Origin: JAHRVQ01 sp051278195
GTDB taxonomy: Bacteria > Pseudomonadota > Gammaproteobacteria > Pseudomonadales > Azotimanducaceae
Assembly (NCBI GenBank): GCA_051278195.1
Contig: JBNMQM010000018.1
Location: 1 to 64,000 of the forward strand
Length of the DNA stretch: 64,000 bases
Direction of reading: 5' to 3'
Positions 33,760 through 40,310 of this stretch are shown here, piece by piece; the stretch's first letter is position 1, and every line of letters starts with the position of its first letter. The notes below the pieces were generated by a model. That model had not been told where the DNA came from. It ran no database searches and saw nothing but the letters and a program-made list of their open reading frames with translations. A program made the position numbers and the translations under genes.

Positions 33760-34431
33760 TCACTTCTTTCTTTCAATGACACCGCTATCGCTGCTGACAA
33801 GCAACAAGTCTGCAGCTCGAACGGCAAACAGGCCGTTGGTGACAACCCCGGCTAGATTGTTTAGCGCTTGCTCCATCGTAATCGGATCAAGGATGCTTAG
33901 ATCATGTACATCGAGAATCACATTGCCATTGTCTGTTTCGAATCCTTGCCGGTAGACCGGCCGACCTCCCATCTTGACGATGGCTCGAGCAACAGCTGAG
34001 CGCGCCATTGGAATCACTTCTACGGGTAATGGAAATGCCCCCAGTGTTTGTACAAGTTTGGACTCATCAACGATACAAACAAAGGTTTCAGCCACGCTGG
34101 CGACGATCTTTTCTCGTGTGAGCGCCCCACCACCACCTTTTATCAGGGCCAGACTCTCATTCACTTCATCTGCGCCATCGACATAAAACTGTATTTTATT
34201 GACGTCGTTGAGTGCTTCGACCTGAATGCCATGTTCACGCAATAGATTTGCGGTGGCTTCCGAGCTGGCAACGGCGCTGGCAAAATCATATTTGTAAGTC
34301 GCCAGTGCATCGATAAAGTAGTTAGCCGTCGAGCCGGTACCAACACCGACCACAGACTTTTCAGTGAGATGTGGTTCTATGTATCTGGCTGCGGCTTCAC
34401 CCACTTGCTTTTTCTTTTCGTTCTGATCCAT
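33760..34431 (-). CDS. rpiA: Ribose-5-phosphate isomerase A
   Basis: The enzyme interconverts ribose-5-phosphate and ribulose-5-phosphate. The 223 residues are full length. Motifs are VVGVGTGSTANYFIDAL (substrate loop), DGADEVNESLALIKGGGGALTREK with catalytic residues near 87-110, and VIPMARSAVAR. It is divergent from ilvA across 91 bases, the same pairing as in Pseudomonas. A polypyrimidine tract lies between its stop and the convergent flavoprotein gene. Confidence 0.97.
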   Translation of the reverse strand: MDQNEKKKQVGEAAARYIEPHLTEKSVVGVGTGSTANYFIDALATYKYDFASAVASSEATANLLREHGIQVEALNDVNKIQFYVDGADEVNESLALIKGGGGALTREKIVASVAETFVCIVDESKLVQTLGAFPLPVEVIPMARSAVARAIVKMGGRPVYRQGFETDNGNVILDVHDLSILDPITMEQALNNLAGVVTNGLFAVRAADLLLVSSDSGVIERKK

Positions 34432-34493
34432 CTGATCCCTTTGGGTTTGGCCAGTTGCGCCGGCAGAGTGCTATTGTAGTTGTCAGACAGTTT

Positions 34494-34506
34494 AACTCTT
34501 AGAGTT
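34494..34506. promoter_or_regulatory. Palindrome between rpiA and ilvA, possible operator
   Basis: AACTCT-T-AGAGTT is a perfect 6-bp inverted repeat with a single-base centre, 17 bases before the ilvA ATG and 62 before rpiA. Its position fits an operator for either gene. No known regulator motif is recognised. Confidence 0.35.
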
Positions 34507-34522
34507 CGAGGTCACTAGGTAC

Positions 34523-36043
34523 ATGACTGACAAATACATCAGGAAAATCTTGGAAGCGAATGTCTACGAGGTGGCTGAGCAAAGCGCCCTTGAGACTGCA
34601 CCGAATCTATCCGATCGGCTAGGGCGAAAAGTGTTGCTGAAACGCGAAGATACTCAGTCAGTATTTAGCTTTAAGCTCCGAGGTGCTTTCAACAAAATTC
34701 AGTCGCTATCGCCCGAAGTGAGGCGGCGCGGTGTTGTTACTGCGTCTGCCGGCAATCATGCTCAGGGCGTTGCCTTGGCGGCCGAGTATCTTAACATTCC
34801 GGCTACCATTGTTATGGGCCGTAATACGCCGTCGATTAAAATTGATGCAGTCCGTCGCCGAGGCGCCAAGGTTCGACTCGAGGGTGATAGCTATGATGAG
34901 GCAGCAGCGGTTGCGAAAACGATTGGCGAAGAACAAGGTTTAACCTATATACATCCGTTCGACGACCCGGAGGTCATTGCGGGTCAGGGTACGATTGGGA
35001 TGGAAATTTTGCGCCAGCACACGGGGCCACTTCATGCGGTATTTGTGCCGGTTGGAGGAGGCGGCCTGATTGCTGGTGTTGGAACCTACATCAAATATTT
35101 GCGCCCAGATATAAGGGTTATCGGTGTCGAGGCTGAAGGTTCTGCAGGTATGTGGGCTGCCTTAAACGCGGGTCGCCGCGTTCAGCTTGCAGCGAAAGAT
35201 CTGGATCAGTTTGCTGATGGAACTGCCGTGCGGCAAGTAGGCAAAGAGAACTTTAGGTTGGCAAGAAAATGCGTGGACGAGATCATTCGCGTCTCTATCG
35301 ATGAAATCTGCGCCGCCATCAAGGATGTGTATGAGGATACCCGTGGCATTTGCGAACCATCCGGTGCCTTGAGCGTTGCTGGCTGCAAACAATATTTGCA
35401 GCGCTCAGATATTGCCGATCAATCGCCAGTGGTTGCGATTATTACTGGCGCCAACATGAATTTTGATCGACTACGTCACGTGTCCGAGCGCACAGAAATT
35501 GGCGAACGACGTGAGATGCTACTGGGTGTCACAATTCCCGAGAAACAAGGCAGCTTTCGTAAGTTCTGTCGAGCGATCGGTAAACGCAGTGTCACGGAGT
35601 TTAACTATCGTTACTCTCCAGATGCGGGCGCCCGAGTGCTTGTGGGTATACAAACCATCGCAGACTCTGCTGATCGAAATAGTCTGCTCGAGAAGCTGAG
35701 TAAACACTACGACATCGTCGATCTGTCAGACAATGAGGTTGCGGTACTACATGTTCGTCATATGATCGGCGGTCGCGTCTCACAACTAGAGGATGAGCGA
35801 CTGTTTCGTGTGGAATTTCCCGAGCGTCCCGGCGCTCTAGGTGAGTTTTTGGATGCCGTCGGTTCTGTGTTTAACATATCGACATTCCACTATCGGAATC
35901 ATGGCTCTGCCTATGGCCGGGTGCTGGTGGGCATGCAGGTTCCAGAATCGGAATTGGCTGCATTCAGGGCGCGGCTCAAAGAAATTGGCTATCGACATTG
36001 GGAAGAAACCGAGAACCCGGCGTATCGTCTGTTCTTACGTTAA
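34523..36043 (+). CDS. ilvA: Threonine dehydratase, biosynthetic
   Basis: This PLP enzyme deaminates threonine to 2-oxobutanoate, the first step of isoleucine synthesis. The 506 residues give a catalytic domain with the PLP lysine in SVFSFKLRGAFNK (near residue 54), SAGNHAQGVAL, and the glycine loop VPVGGGGLIAGV, then two C-terminal ACT-like regulatory domains (starting near 333 with LLGVTIPEKQGSFRKF and near 430 with VEFPERPGALGEF). The regulatory pair indicates the isoleucine-inhibited biosynthetic form rather than catabolic TdcB. Confidence 0.97.
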   Translation: MTDKYIRKILEANVYEVAEQSALETAPNLSDRLGRKVLLKREDTQSVFSFKLRGAFNKIQSLSPEVRRRGVVTASAGNHAQGVALAAEYLNIPATIVMGRNTPSIKIDAVRRRGAKVRLEGDSYDEAAAVAKTIGEEQGLTYIHPFDDPEVIAGQGTIGMEILRQHTGPLHAVFVPVGGGGLIAGVGTYIKYLRPDIRVIGVEAEGSAGMWAALNAGRRVQLAAKDLDQFADGTAVRQVGKENFRLARKCVDEIIRVSIDEICAAIKDVYEDTRGICEPSGALSVAGCKQYLQRSDIADQSPVVAIITGANMNFDRLRHVSERTEIGERREMLLGVTIPEKQGSFRKFCRAIGKRSVTEFNYRYSPDAGARVLVGIQTIADSADRNSLLEKLSKHYDIVDLSDNEVAVLHVRHMIGGRVSQLEDERLFRVEFPERPGALGEFLDAVGSVFNISTFHYRNHGSAYGRVLVGMQVPESELAAFRARLKEIGYRHWEETENPAYRLFLR

Positions 36044-36049
36044 AGACGG

Positions 36050-36622
36050 TTAATCGTCCCTTGATGATAAGTCTTGAGGTAAGTCTCGGGGTAAATGATA
36101 GGCCGCGTATTCGGTATCGAAAGAAAAAAGTCGAGTGTCTTTCAATCGGTCGACGTACAAGATGCCGTCAAGGTGGTCAAACTCATGTTGAAACACAGTA
36201 GCGAGAAACCCCTTCAGTTCGATTGACTGCGGCTGCGCTTGTTCGTTCAAATACTCTACTTTGATGTGCTGCGCTCGCTCCACATAGCCCATCATGTTTG
36301 GTACCGAAAGACAGCCTTCCCAGTAGCCGCCTGCGTCTTCGTTAACGACGGAAATCGTGGGGTTTACATAAACGGTAAATGGCATAGGCGTGACAGGGCC
36401 ATAACGTGTGACGGGGTTTGGAATGTCGATCACGGCGACTCGGAAGCTAGCATTGATTTGTGGTGCAGCGAGGCCGATGCCATTGCCTGTCGCCGCCAGC
36501 GTGTCTTTCAGGTCGCCCACCAGATCGTCAAACCTCTGCGAGCCAATTTCTTCTATTGGAAATGGGCTGGCGGCTTCCCGCAAAGTGGGATGACCCATTC
36601 GAATGATTTCCTTTACCGCCAT
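36050..36622 (-). CDS. def: Peptide deformylase (probable second paralogue)
   Basis: The enzyme removes the formyl group from nascent N-terminal methionine. The 190 residues carry all three motifs: GNGIGLAAPQ (47-56), EGCLSVP with metal ligand Cys104, and QHEFDHLDG with His146, Glu147 and His150. It is longer than the housekeeping Def (about 170) and lies away from fmt, so it is likely an additional deformylase; the active site is intact. It is convergent with ilvA, with 6 bases between the stops. Confidence 0.93.
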   Translation of the reverse strand: MAVKEIIRMGHPTLREAASPFPIEEIGSQRFDDLVGDLKDTLAATGNGIGLAAPQINASFRVAVIDIPNPVTRYGPVTPMPFTVYVNPTISVVNEDAGGYWEGCLSVPNMMGYVERAQHIKVEYLNEQAQPQSIELKGFLATVFQHEFDHLDGILYVDRLKDTRLFSFDTEYAAYHLPRDLPQDLSSRDD

Positions 36623-36723
36623 ATCAAACCTGCTTTATTAAAGTCCTAGGTGAGGTGGCCGATAAAATGACACTACCAGGGAAAAGAGTAAATACTTACT
36701 TGGCAGTGAGGCAGGGCAAATAG

Positions 36724-36739
36724 TGTGATCTGTTGCACA
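36724..36739. promoter_or_regulatory. CRP/Vfr-like cAMP receptor binding site
   Basis: TGTGA-TCTGTT-GCACA matches the CRP consensus TGTGA-N6-TCACA at 9 of 10 arm positions and keeps the T-rich right flank. It lies in the gap between def (minus) and the 30-residue ORF at 36852 (plus). A possible plus-strand -10 box TATATC at 36788-36793 would put the site near -68, a class I distance. Which gene it serves is not clear. Confidence 0.5.
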
Positions 36740-36799
36740 AATTTCGCGCAAAATTACTCTGGCCTATTGATTAACATTTAGAACAGTTATATCTTTGCT

Positions 36800-36826
36800 A
36801 TCCCTAATCGAATAGACCCTAGGGAT
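36800..36826 (+). repeat. Inverted repeat upstream of the 30-residue ORF
   Basis: ATCCCTA (36800-36806) and TAGGGAT (36820-36826) form a 7-bp stem with a 13-base loop, followed by ttttcttaaag. It ends 25 bases before the small ORF start. The T-run is too broken for a good intrinsic terminator, so a leader hairpin or attenuator is equally possible. Confidence 0.25.
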
Positions 36827-36851
36827 TTTCTTAAAGTTTTCGGAACCGTTA

Positions 36852-36944
36852 ATGAACAAGAAACCAGATCTTATGTTGCTGATCTTTGTGCTCCTCGGCC
36901 TCGGTGTCGCGGTGAACGCAGTCGGTCAGGCAATGGGCTTTTAG
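36852..36944 (+). CDS. Small single-membrane-segment peptide, 30 residues
   Basis: An ATG-TAG frame encodes MNKKPDLMLLIFVLLGLGVA then a short polar tail (VNAVGQAMGF). The pattern is a charged N terminus (two Lys, one Asp), one continuous hydrophobic helix of about 14-17 residues and a short polar C terminus, as in bona fide small membrane proteins. No family is recognised. The ribosome site is weak (cggaacc). The frame shares its last bases with the stop of convergent ygfA, and upstream lie a CRP-like site and an inverted repeat. The coding potential rests on the amphipathic design only; a chance ORF cannot be excluded. Confidence 0.5.
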   Translation: MNKKPDLMLLIFVLLGLGVAVNAVGQAMGF

Positions 36945-37591
36945 CCAAACATCATCAGTTCACGCTCAGTCACCACGCCATCCATTTTAATGTCCCATGG
37001 TTCGTTTGCCAGTGCTTGAACTTCTTGCAGGCTGTGGCCAACGCCGATCAGCATCACTTTCTTCCATTTTCTTATATTAGATAATGCGCGGTCGTAATAT
37101 CCGCCGCCCATACCCAGTCTGTGCCCGGCGCGATCAAAAGCGACCAGTGGTATGAGTATATAGTCCAATTGGCTTGCGTCTAATAATTCTCGGCGACCCT
37201 GGGGTTCGGGAATACCGTATCTGTTCGGACGGATATTCTGATTGATGTCCCCGAACAGTAAACCGCGGCCTGACCAAGGCCTGACGCGCTCCTTTAAGAT
37301 GGGCAAAAAAAGTTGCTTGGATGATGCCTTAATGAGACTGGTCAGGTCGACTTCGCCATCATTCGGCCAGTACAAACCGACACGATTGGCGCGTTGATAA
37401 GGAATGTGATTCTGCAGGTGACGAATCGTGAGCTGGCTAGCTCGGGCCTGTAAAGAAGGGGATAAGCCGCGTCTCTTCTCTCGCACTTGCTGCCGGAGCT
37501 CTTGTCGGAGCTGTCGGTGTGGTGGGTGTGGAGGGTGACCTAGGTGTGGAGGGTGACTTAATTGATGTCCGCTAACTTGGTTGCCTGCCAT
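36941..37591 (-). CDS. ygfA: 5-Formyltetrahydrofolate cyclo-ligase
   Basis: The enzyme converts 5-formyl-THF to 5,10-methenyl-THF with ATP. The 216 residues are longer than usual because of a His/Pro-rich start (HPPHLGHPPHPPH, residues about 13-25) encoded by two 15-bp direct repeats spaced 18 bp apart (37525-37539 and 37543-37557). The conserved part begins at LRQELRQQVREKRRGLS. Later motifs are VGLYWPNDGEVD, LIPLVAFDRAGHRLGMGGGYYDR and the C-terminal MDGVVTERELM. It lies directly downstream of 6S RNA, the classic ssrS-ygfA arrangement. Confidence 0.93.
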   Translation of the reverse strand: MAGNQVSGHQLSHPPHLGHPPHPPHRQLRQELRQQVREKRRGLSPSLQARASQLTIRHLQNHIPYQRANRVGLYWPNDGEVDLTSLIKASSKQLFLPILKERVRPWSGRGLLFGDINQNIRPNRYGIPEPQGRRELLDASQLDYILIPLVAFDRAGHRLGMGGGYYDRALSNIRKWKKVMLIGVGHSLQEVQALANEPWDIKMDGVVTERELMMFG

Positions 37592-37601
37592 AATATGAGT
37601 A

Positions 37602-37780
37602 AGCTCCCCAGATTGCCGCTGTTCTAATCTGCCCTTGAACCCTGCGGTTCAAGGCGGTGGTCTCTAACGAGTTTTAGGCGTTCCGCTGAACGGACATGCA
37701 CATCTACCCAGATAAAAGACCTCCTGGTATACGCTTAAAGGGTCGAGGACATATCGACTCGCGAACAACCCAGGGAACTT
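37602..37780 (-). ncRNA. ssrS: 6S RNA
   Basis: This is a regulator of sigma-70 RNA polymerase holoenzyme, about 179 nt. The minus strand reads TTCCCTGGGTTGTTCGCGAG at the 5' end and GCGGCAATCTGGGGAGC at the 3' end, forming the closing stem. The 3' half holds the conserved hairpin CCTTGAACCGCAGGGTTCAAGG next to the diagnostic region CGCCTAAAACTCGTTAGAGACC, as in Escherichia coli 6S. The position between zapA and ygfA on the same strand is the conserved location. Exact ends are estimated from the -10 box and the closing stem. Confidence 0.9.
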
Positions 37781-37786
37781 GAGTTA

Positions 37787-37792
37787 ATTATA
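37787..37792 (-). promoter_or_regulatory. -10 box of 6S RNA
   Basis: A perfect TATAAT on the minus strand lies 7 bases before the proposed 6S start at 37780. A TTGACT (37814-37819) just after the zapA stop is 21 bases upstream of it, too far for a standard -35, so the -35 element is unclear. Confidence 0.6.
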
Positions 37793-37820
37793 ACTGATTC
37801 TAACCGGTCGGCTAGTCAAT

Positions 37821-38132
37821 TTATCCGTTTCGAGTCTTGAGTCGGCTCAGAGCTGAATCAACCTTACCTGTCAATTGTTCGAGATCTCGGCTCTGACTAT
37901 CAATAGTGTCTTTGCCTTTACTCTCTTCAGCTAGATATTCATTGGCGATGTTTAGCGCAGCCATGACGGCAATGCGATCCAACCCGAGAATTCCGGCGCT
38001 GCTCTTTATCTCACGCATCTTGCCATCCAGATAGTCTGCGGATTGCCTGAGAGCGGCGACCTCATCGGGTTTGCAGCTAACCTTGTAGTTTTTATCAAGG
38101 ATAGACACGGTGACGGTTTTGGATTCAGACAT
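37821..38132 (-). CDS. zapA: Cell division protein ZapA
   Basis: This FtsZ-ring-associated protein bundles FtsZ filaments. The 103 residues have the typical N-terminal globular part (VTVSILDKNYKVSCKPDEVAALRQSADYLDGKMREIK) and a C-terminal coiled coil (ESKGKDTIDSQSRDLEQLTGKVD). It immediately follows the small coiled-coil gene on the same strand and is followed by ssrS, a conserved order. Confidence 0.95.
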   Translation of the reverse strand: MSESKTVTVSILDKNYKVSCKPDEVAALRQSADYLDGKMREIKSSAGILGLDRIAVMAALNIANEYLAEESKGKDTIDSQSRDLEQLTGKVDSALSRLKTRNG

Positions 38133-38330
38133 CTATTCCTGCTCCAGCGATTTCAATCGCATGATCATGGCTTCGACCTTGTTTTTTGCCAGCTCGTTCT
38201 TCTCTAGCAGGCGAGTCCGTTCGGAGAGCCAGTTGTCTCGATCTTGTTCTAAATGAGCATGTTTGCGTTCAAGTTCGTCGCACAGGCTGATCAGTTCATC
38301 GATCTTAGTTTCGAGTTTTTGTATTTCCAA
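38133..38330 (-). CDS. ZapB-like coiled-coil protein (TIGR02449 family)
   Basis: This 65-residue protein is predicted to be almost wholly coiled coil, with heptad Leu/Ile positions and many Glu/Lys residues (KLETKIDELISLCDELERKH). Small proteins of this kind precede zapA in Pseudomonas relatives, and by size and design resemble ZapB, which bridges ZapA to the chromosome terminus. The TIGR02449 assignment is by recall of size, sequence style and location. Its stop abuts the zapA start with no gap, so the two are almost certainly co-translated. Confidence 0.8.
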   Translation of the reverse strand: MEIQKLETKIDELISLCDELERKHAHLEQDRDNWLSERTRLLEKNELAKNKVEAMIMRLKSLEQE

Positions 38331-38361
38331 TGTGGCACAGCCATCACAAGTGTAGGTTGCT

Positions 38362-38391
38362 ACTATAATGGCACACTTCGTTCGAGGTCAA
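38362..38391 (-). promoter_or_regulatory. Promoter of the zapB-like/zapA operon
   Basis: On the minus strand TTGACC (38386-38391, 5 of 6) and TATAGT (38362-38367, 5 of 6) are 18 bp apart, starting transcription about 25 bases before the zapB-like ATG. A TATAAT on the opposite strand (38364-38369) overlaps it and could serve the divergent ygfB. Confidence 0.5.
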
Positions 38392-38445
38392 ACGCGTACA
38401 ATTAGCGTAAGATATGCGGCTTTTAGGAAGAGTGGGTGAGCGCTG

Positions 38446-38970
38446 ATGGCGACAGAGAAGGCAAATTTGAGCGATCAACTGGCCGCGGCCAATTCTAGCG
38501 TTTCTGCTTCGGAGGTCCACGGTTTTATCACAGGCTGGATATCGTCCGGCGCGGTGTGGGACAGCGCTACGGAAGTGTTTGAGCAGGCGCTAGAAACGAA
38601 CTTGCAGGGCACGCTGGCAAAGGCGGCTACTCAAACTGCCGAGGACGTCAAAACAGGTCTTGCCGATATGGACTTTGGTTTCCAGGTTCTGCTCCCAGAA
38701 GATGAGAACGCAATCAATAACCGGCGCGTAGGCCTAAGTGAATGGTGCCGAGGGTTTCTCTCTGGGTTTGGGCTGACCGGGCGGTTTCAGGATGCTGAGT
38801 TAAGTGACGAGGCCAAAGAATTGTTGGCCGACTTCGCACAAATTTCTCAGGTCGATGATGAAATTCCAGAGGACGACGAAAACGAGTCGGACCTAACTGA
38901 AATCACGGAATATGTTCGCATTGGCGCTGTCATGATATTCACAGATTGTGCGTCCAAGGCGGTCCATTGA
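38446..38970 (+). CDS. ygfB: UPF0149 family protein YgfB
   Basis: This 174-residue all-helical protein of the YgfB/YecA UPF0149 family has ASEVHGFITGWISSG near the start and GLSEWCRGFLSGFGL near residues 100-114. It lacks the C-terminal zinc-binding SEC-C motif of YecA. In Pseudomonas, YgfB affects AmpDh3 and beta-lactam resistance; the general role is unsettled. It heads ygfB-pepP-ubi; its stop overlaps the pepP ATG by one base. Confidence 0.92.
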   Translation: MATEKANLSDQLAAANSSVSASEVHGFITGWISSGAVWDSATEVFEQALETNLQGTLAKAATQTAEDVKTGLADMDFGFQVLLPEDENAINNRRVGLSEWCRGFLSGFGLTGRFQDAELSDEAKELLADFAQISQVDDEIPEDDENESDLTEITEYVRIGAVMIFTDCASKAVH

Positions 38971-40310
38971 TGAAGAGTGTGCCTTACATTGCAAATCGCG
39001 AGTATGCATCACGCCGCAAAGAGCTGATGGGGCTGATGGAGGATAAAAGTATTGCGATATTGCCCAGCGCCAATGTCGTTGCCCGCAATAGCGACATTGA
39101 TTACCCCTTTCGCCAGAATAGCGACTTTCACTATCTAACCGGCTTCGATGAGCCAGAATCTGTCGTTGTGCTTGTTCCTGGCCGGGAACATGGTGAGAGT
39201 ATTCTGTTCTGTCGCGAACGCGATCCCGATATGGAGCAATGGCACGGCAAGATCACCGGGCCTGAACGCGCCATGCGGTTGTTTGGTATTGATGATGCAT
39301 TTCCGATTGCAGACATCGATGACATCTTGCCTGGCCTTATCGAGGGTCGTTCAAAGCTCTATTACTCTATGGGTGGTCATACAGAATTTGATAGTCGGGT
39401 CATCGCCTGGGTGAACAGTATCAGTAATAACAAACAGTCTGGAACCCGTCCGCCCGCTGAGTTTGTGCAACTTGACAGGGATCTTCACGAACTTCGTTTA
39501 TTCAAGAGCAAGGCCGAAATCGATGTTATGAAGCATGCCTCCGAGATCACTGAGCGTGCACACAAAAAACTGTTAGAGACCGTGGAGCCAGGCCGAGCTG
39601 AATTTCAGCTCGAGGCTGATCTGCACCATACGTTTGCGATGGGCGGCGCCAGATCCCCTGCTTATCCCTCGATTGTTGGCTCGGGTAACAACGGCTGCAT
39701 CCTGCATTACATTTCGAATACCGATGAAATTCGAAAGGGCGACCTCGTGCTCGTCGATGCGGGCTGTGAATATGAATACTATGCGGCTGATGTAACGAGA
39801 ACGTTTCCGGCCACAGGTAAGTTCTCAAAAACACAAAGATCGTTGTACAACATCGTGCTTGATGCGCAAATAGCGGCCATTGAGACCATTCAGCCCGGCA
39901 ATCATTGGGACCAACCGCATCAGGCTGCCGTGCGCGTGATCACCGAAGGGCTTCTCAAGCTTGGGCTGCTCGAAGGTGACATTGACGACGTGATCGAGCG
40001 CGAGCTCTATAAAAAGTTTTATATGCATAAAACCGGTCATTGGCTGGGGCTGGACGTTCATGACGTAGGTGAATATCAGGTGGATGAAACCTGGCGTGTA
40101 TTTGAGCCCGGGATGGTAATGACCGTAGAGCCGGGCATCTATATCAAAGAGGGTCTTGATGTGCCGGCCAAATTCAGAGGTATTGGTATTCGTATTGAAG
40201 ACAATGTTCTTGTCACGAAAACAGGTCACGAGGTTCTAACGGCTGCGATTCCAAAAACGGTCGATGAAATTGAAGGCTATATGGCAAAGCATAATGAGGC
40301 GCTGGGCTGA
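38970..40310 (+). CDS. pepP: Xaa-Pro aminopeptidase
   Basis: This dinuclear manganese metallopeptidase removes N-terminal residues before proline. From the ATG at 38970, which overlaps the ygfB stop, it is 446 residues; an earlier start at 38946 is less likely. It has the N-terminal creatinase-like domain (FRQNSDFHYLTGFDEPES) and the pita-bread catalytic domain with metal ligands in VLVDAGCEYEYYAADVTRTFP, the His motif HKTGHWLGLDVHD and MTVEPGIYI. The stop overlaps the next gene by one base. Confidence 0.96.
   Translation: MKSVPYIANREYASRRKELMGLMEDKSIAILPSANVVARNSDIDYPFRQNSDFHYLTGFDEPESVVVLVPGREHGESILFCRERDPDMEQWHGKITGPERAMRLFGIDDAFPIADIDDILPGLIEGRSKLYYSMGGHTEFDSRVIAWVNSISNNKQSGTRPPAEFVQLDRDLHELRLFKSKAEIDVMKHASEITERAHKKLLETVEPGRAEFQLEADLHHTFAMGGARSPAYPSIVGSGNNGCILHYISNTDEIRKGDLVLVDAGCEYEYYAADVTRTFPATGKFSKTQRSLYNIVLDAQIAAIETIQPGNHWDQPHQAAVRVITEGLLKLGLLEGDIDDVIERELYKKFYMHKTGHWLGLDVHDVGEYQVDETWRVFEPGMVMTVEPGIYIKEGLDVPAKFRGIGIRIEDNVLVTKTGHEVLTAAIPKTVDEIEGYMAKHNEALG

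Noticed and set aside
36788..36793. Firm promoter assignment for the 30-residue ORF
   Set aside because: TATATC with TTGATT at 15 bp spacing is suboptimal; kept only as a possible element in the description of the CRP-like site.
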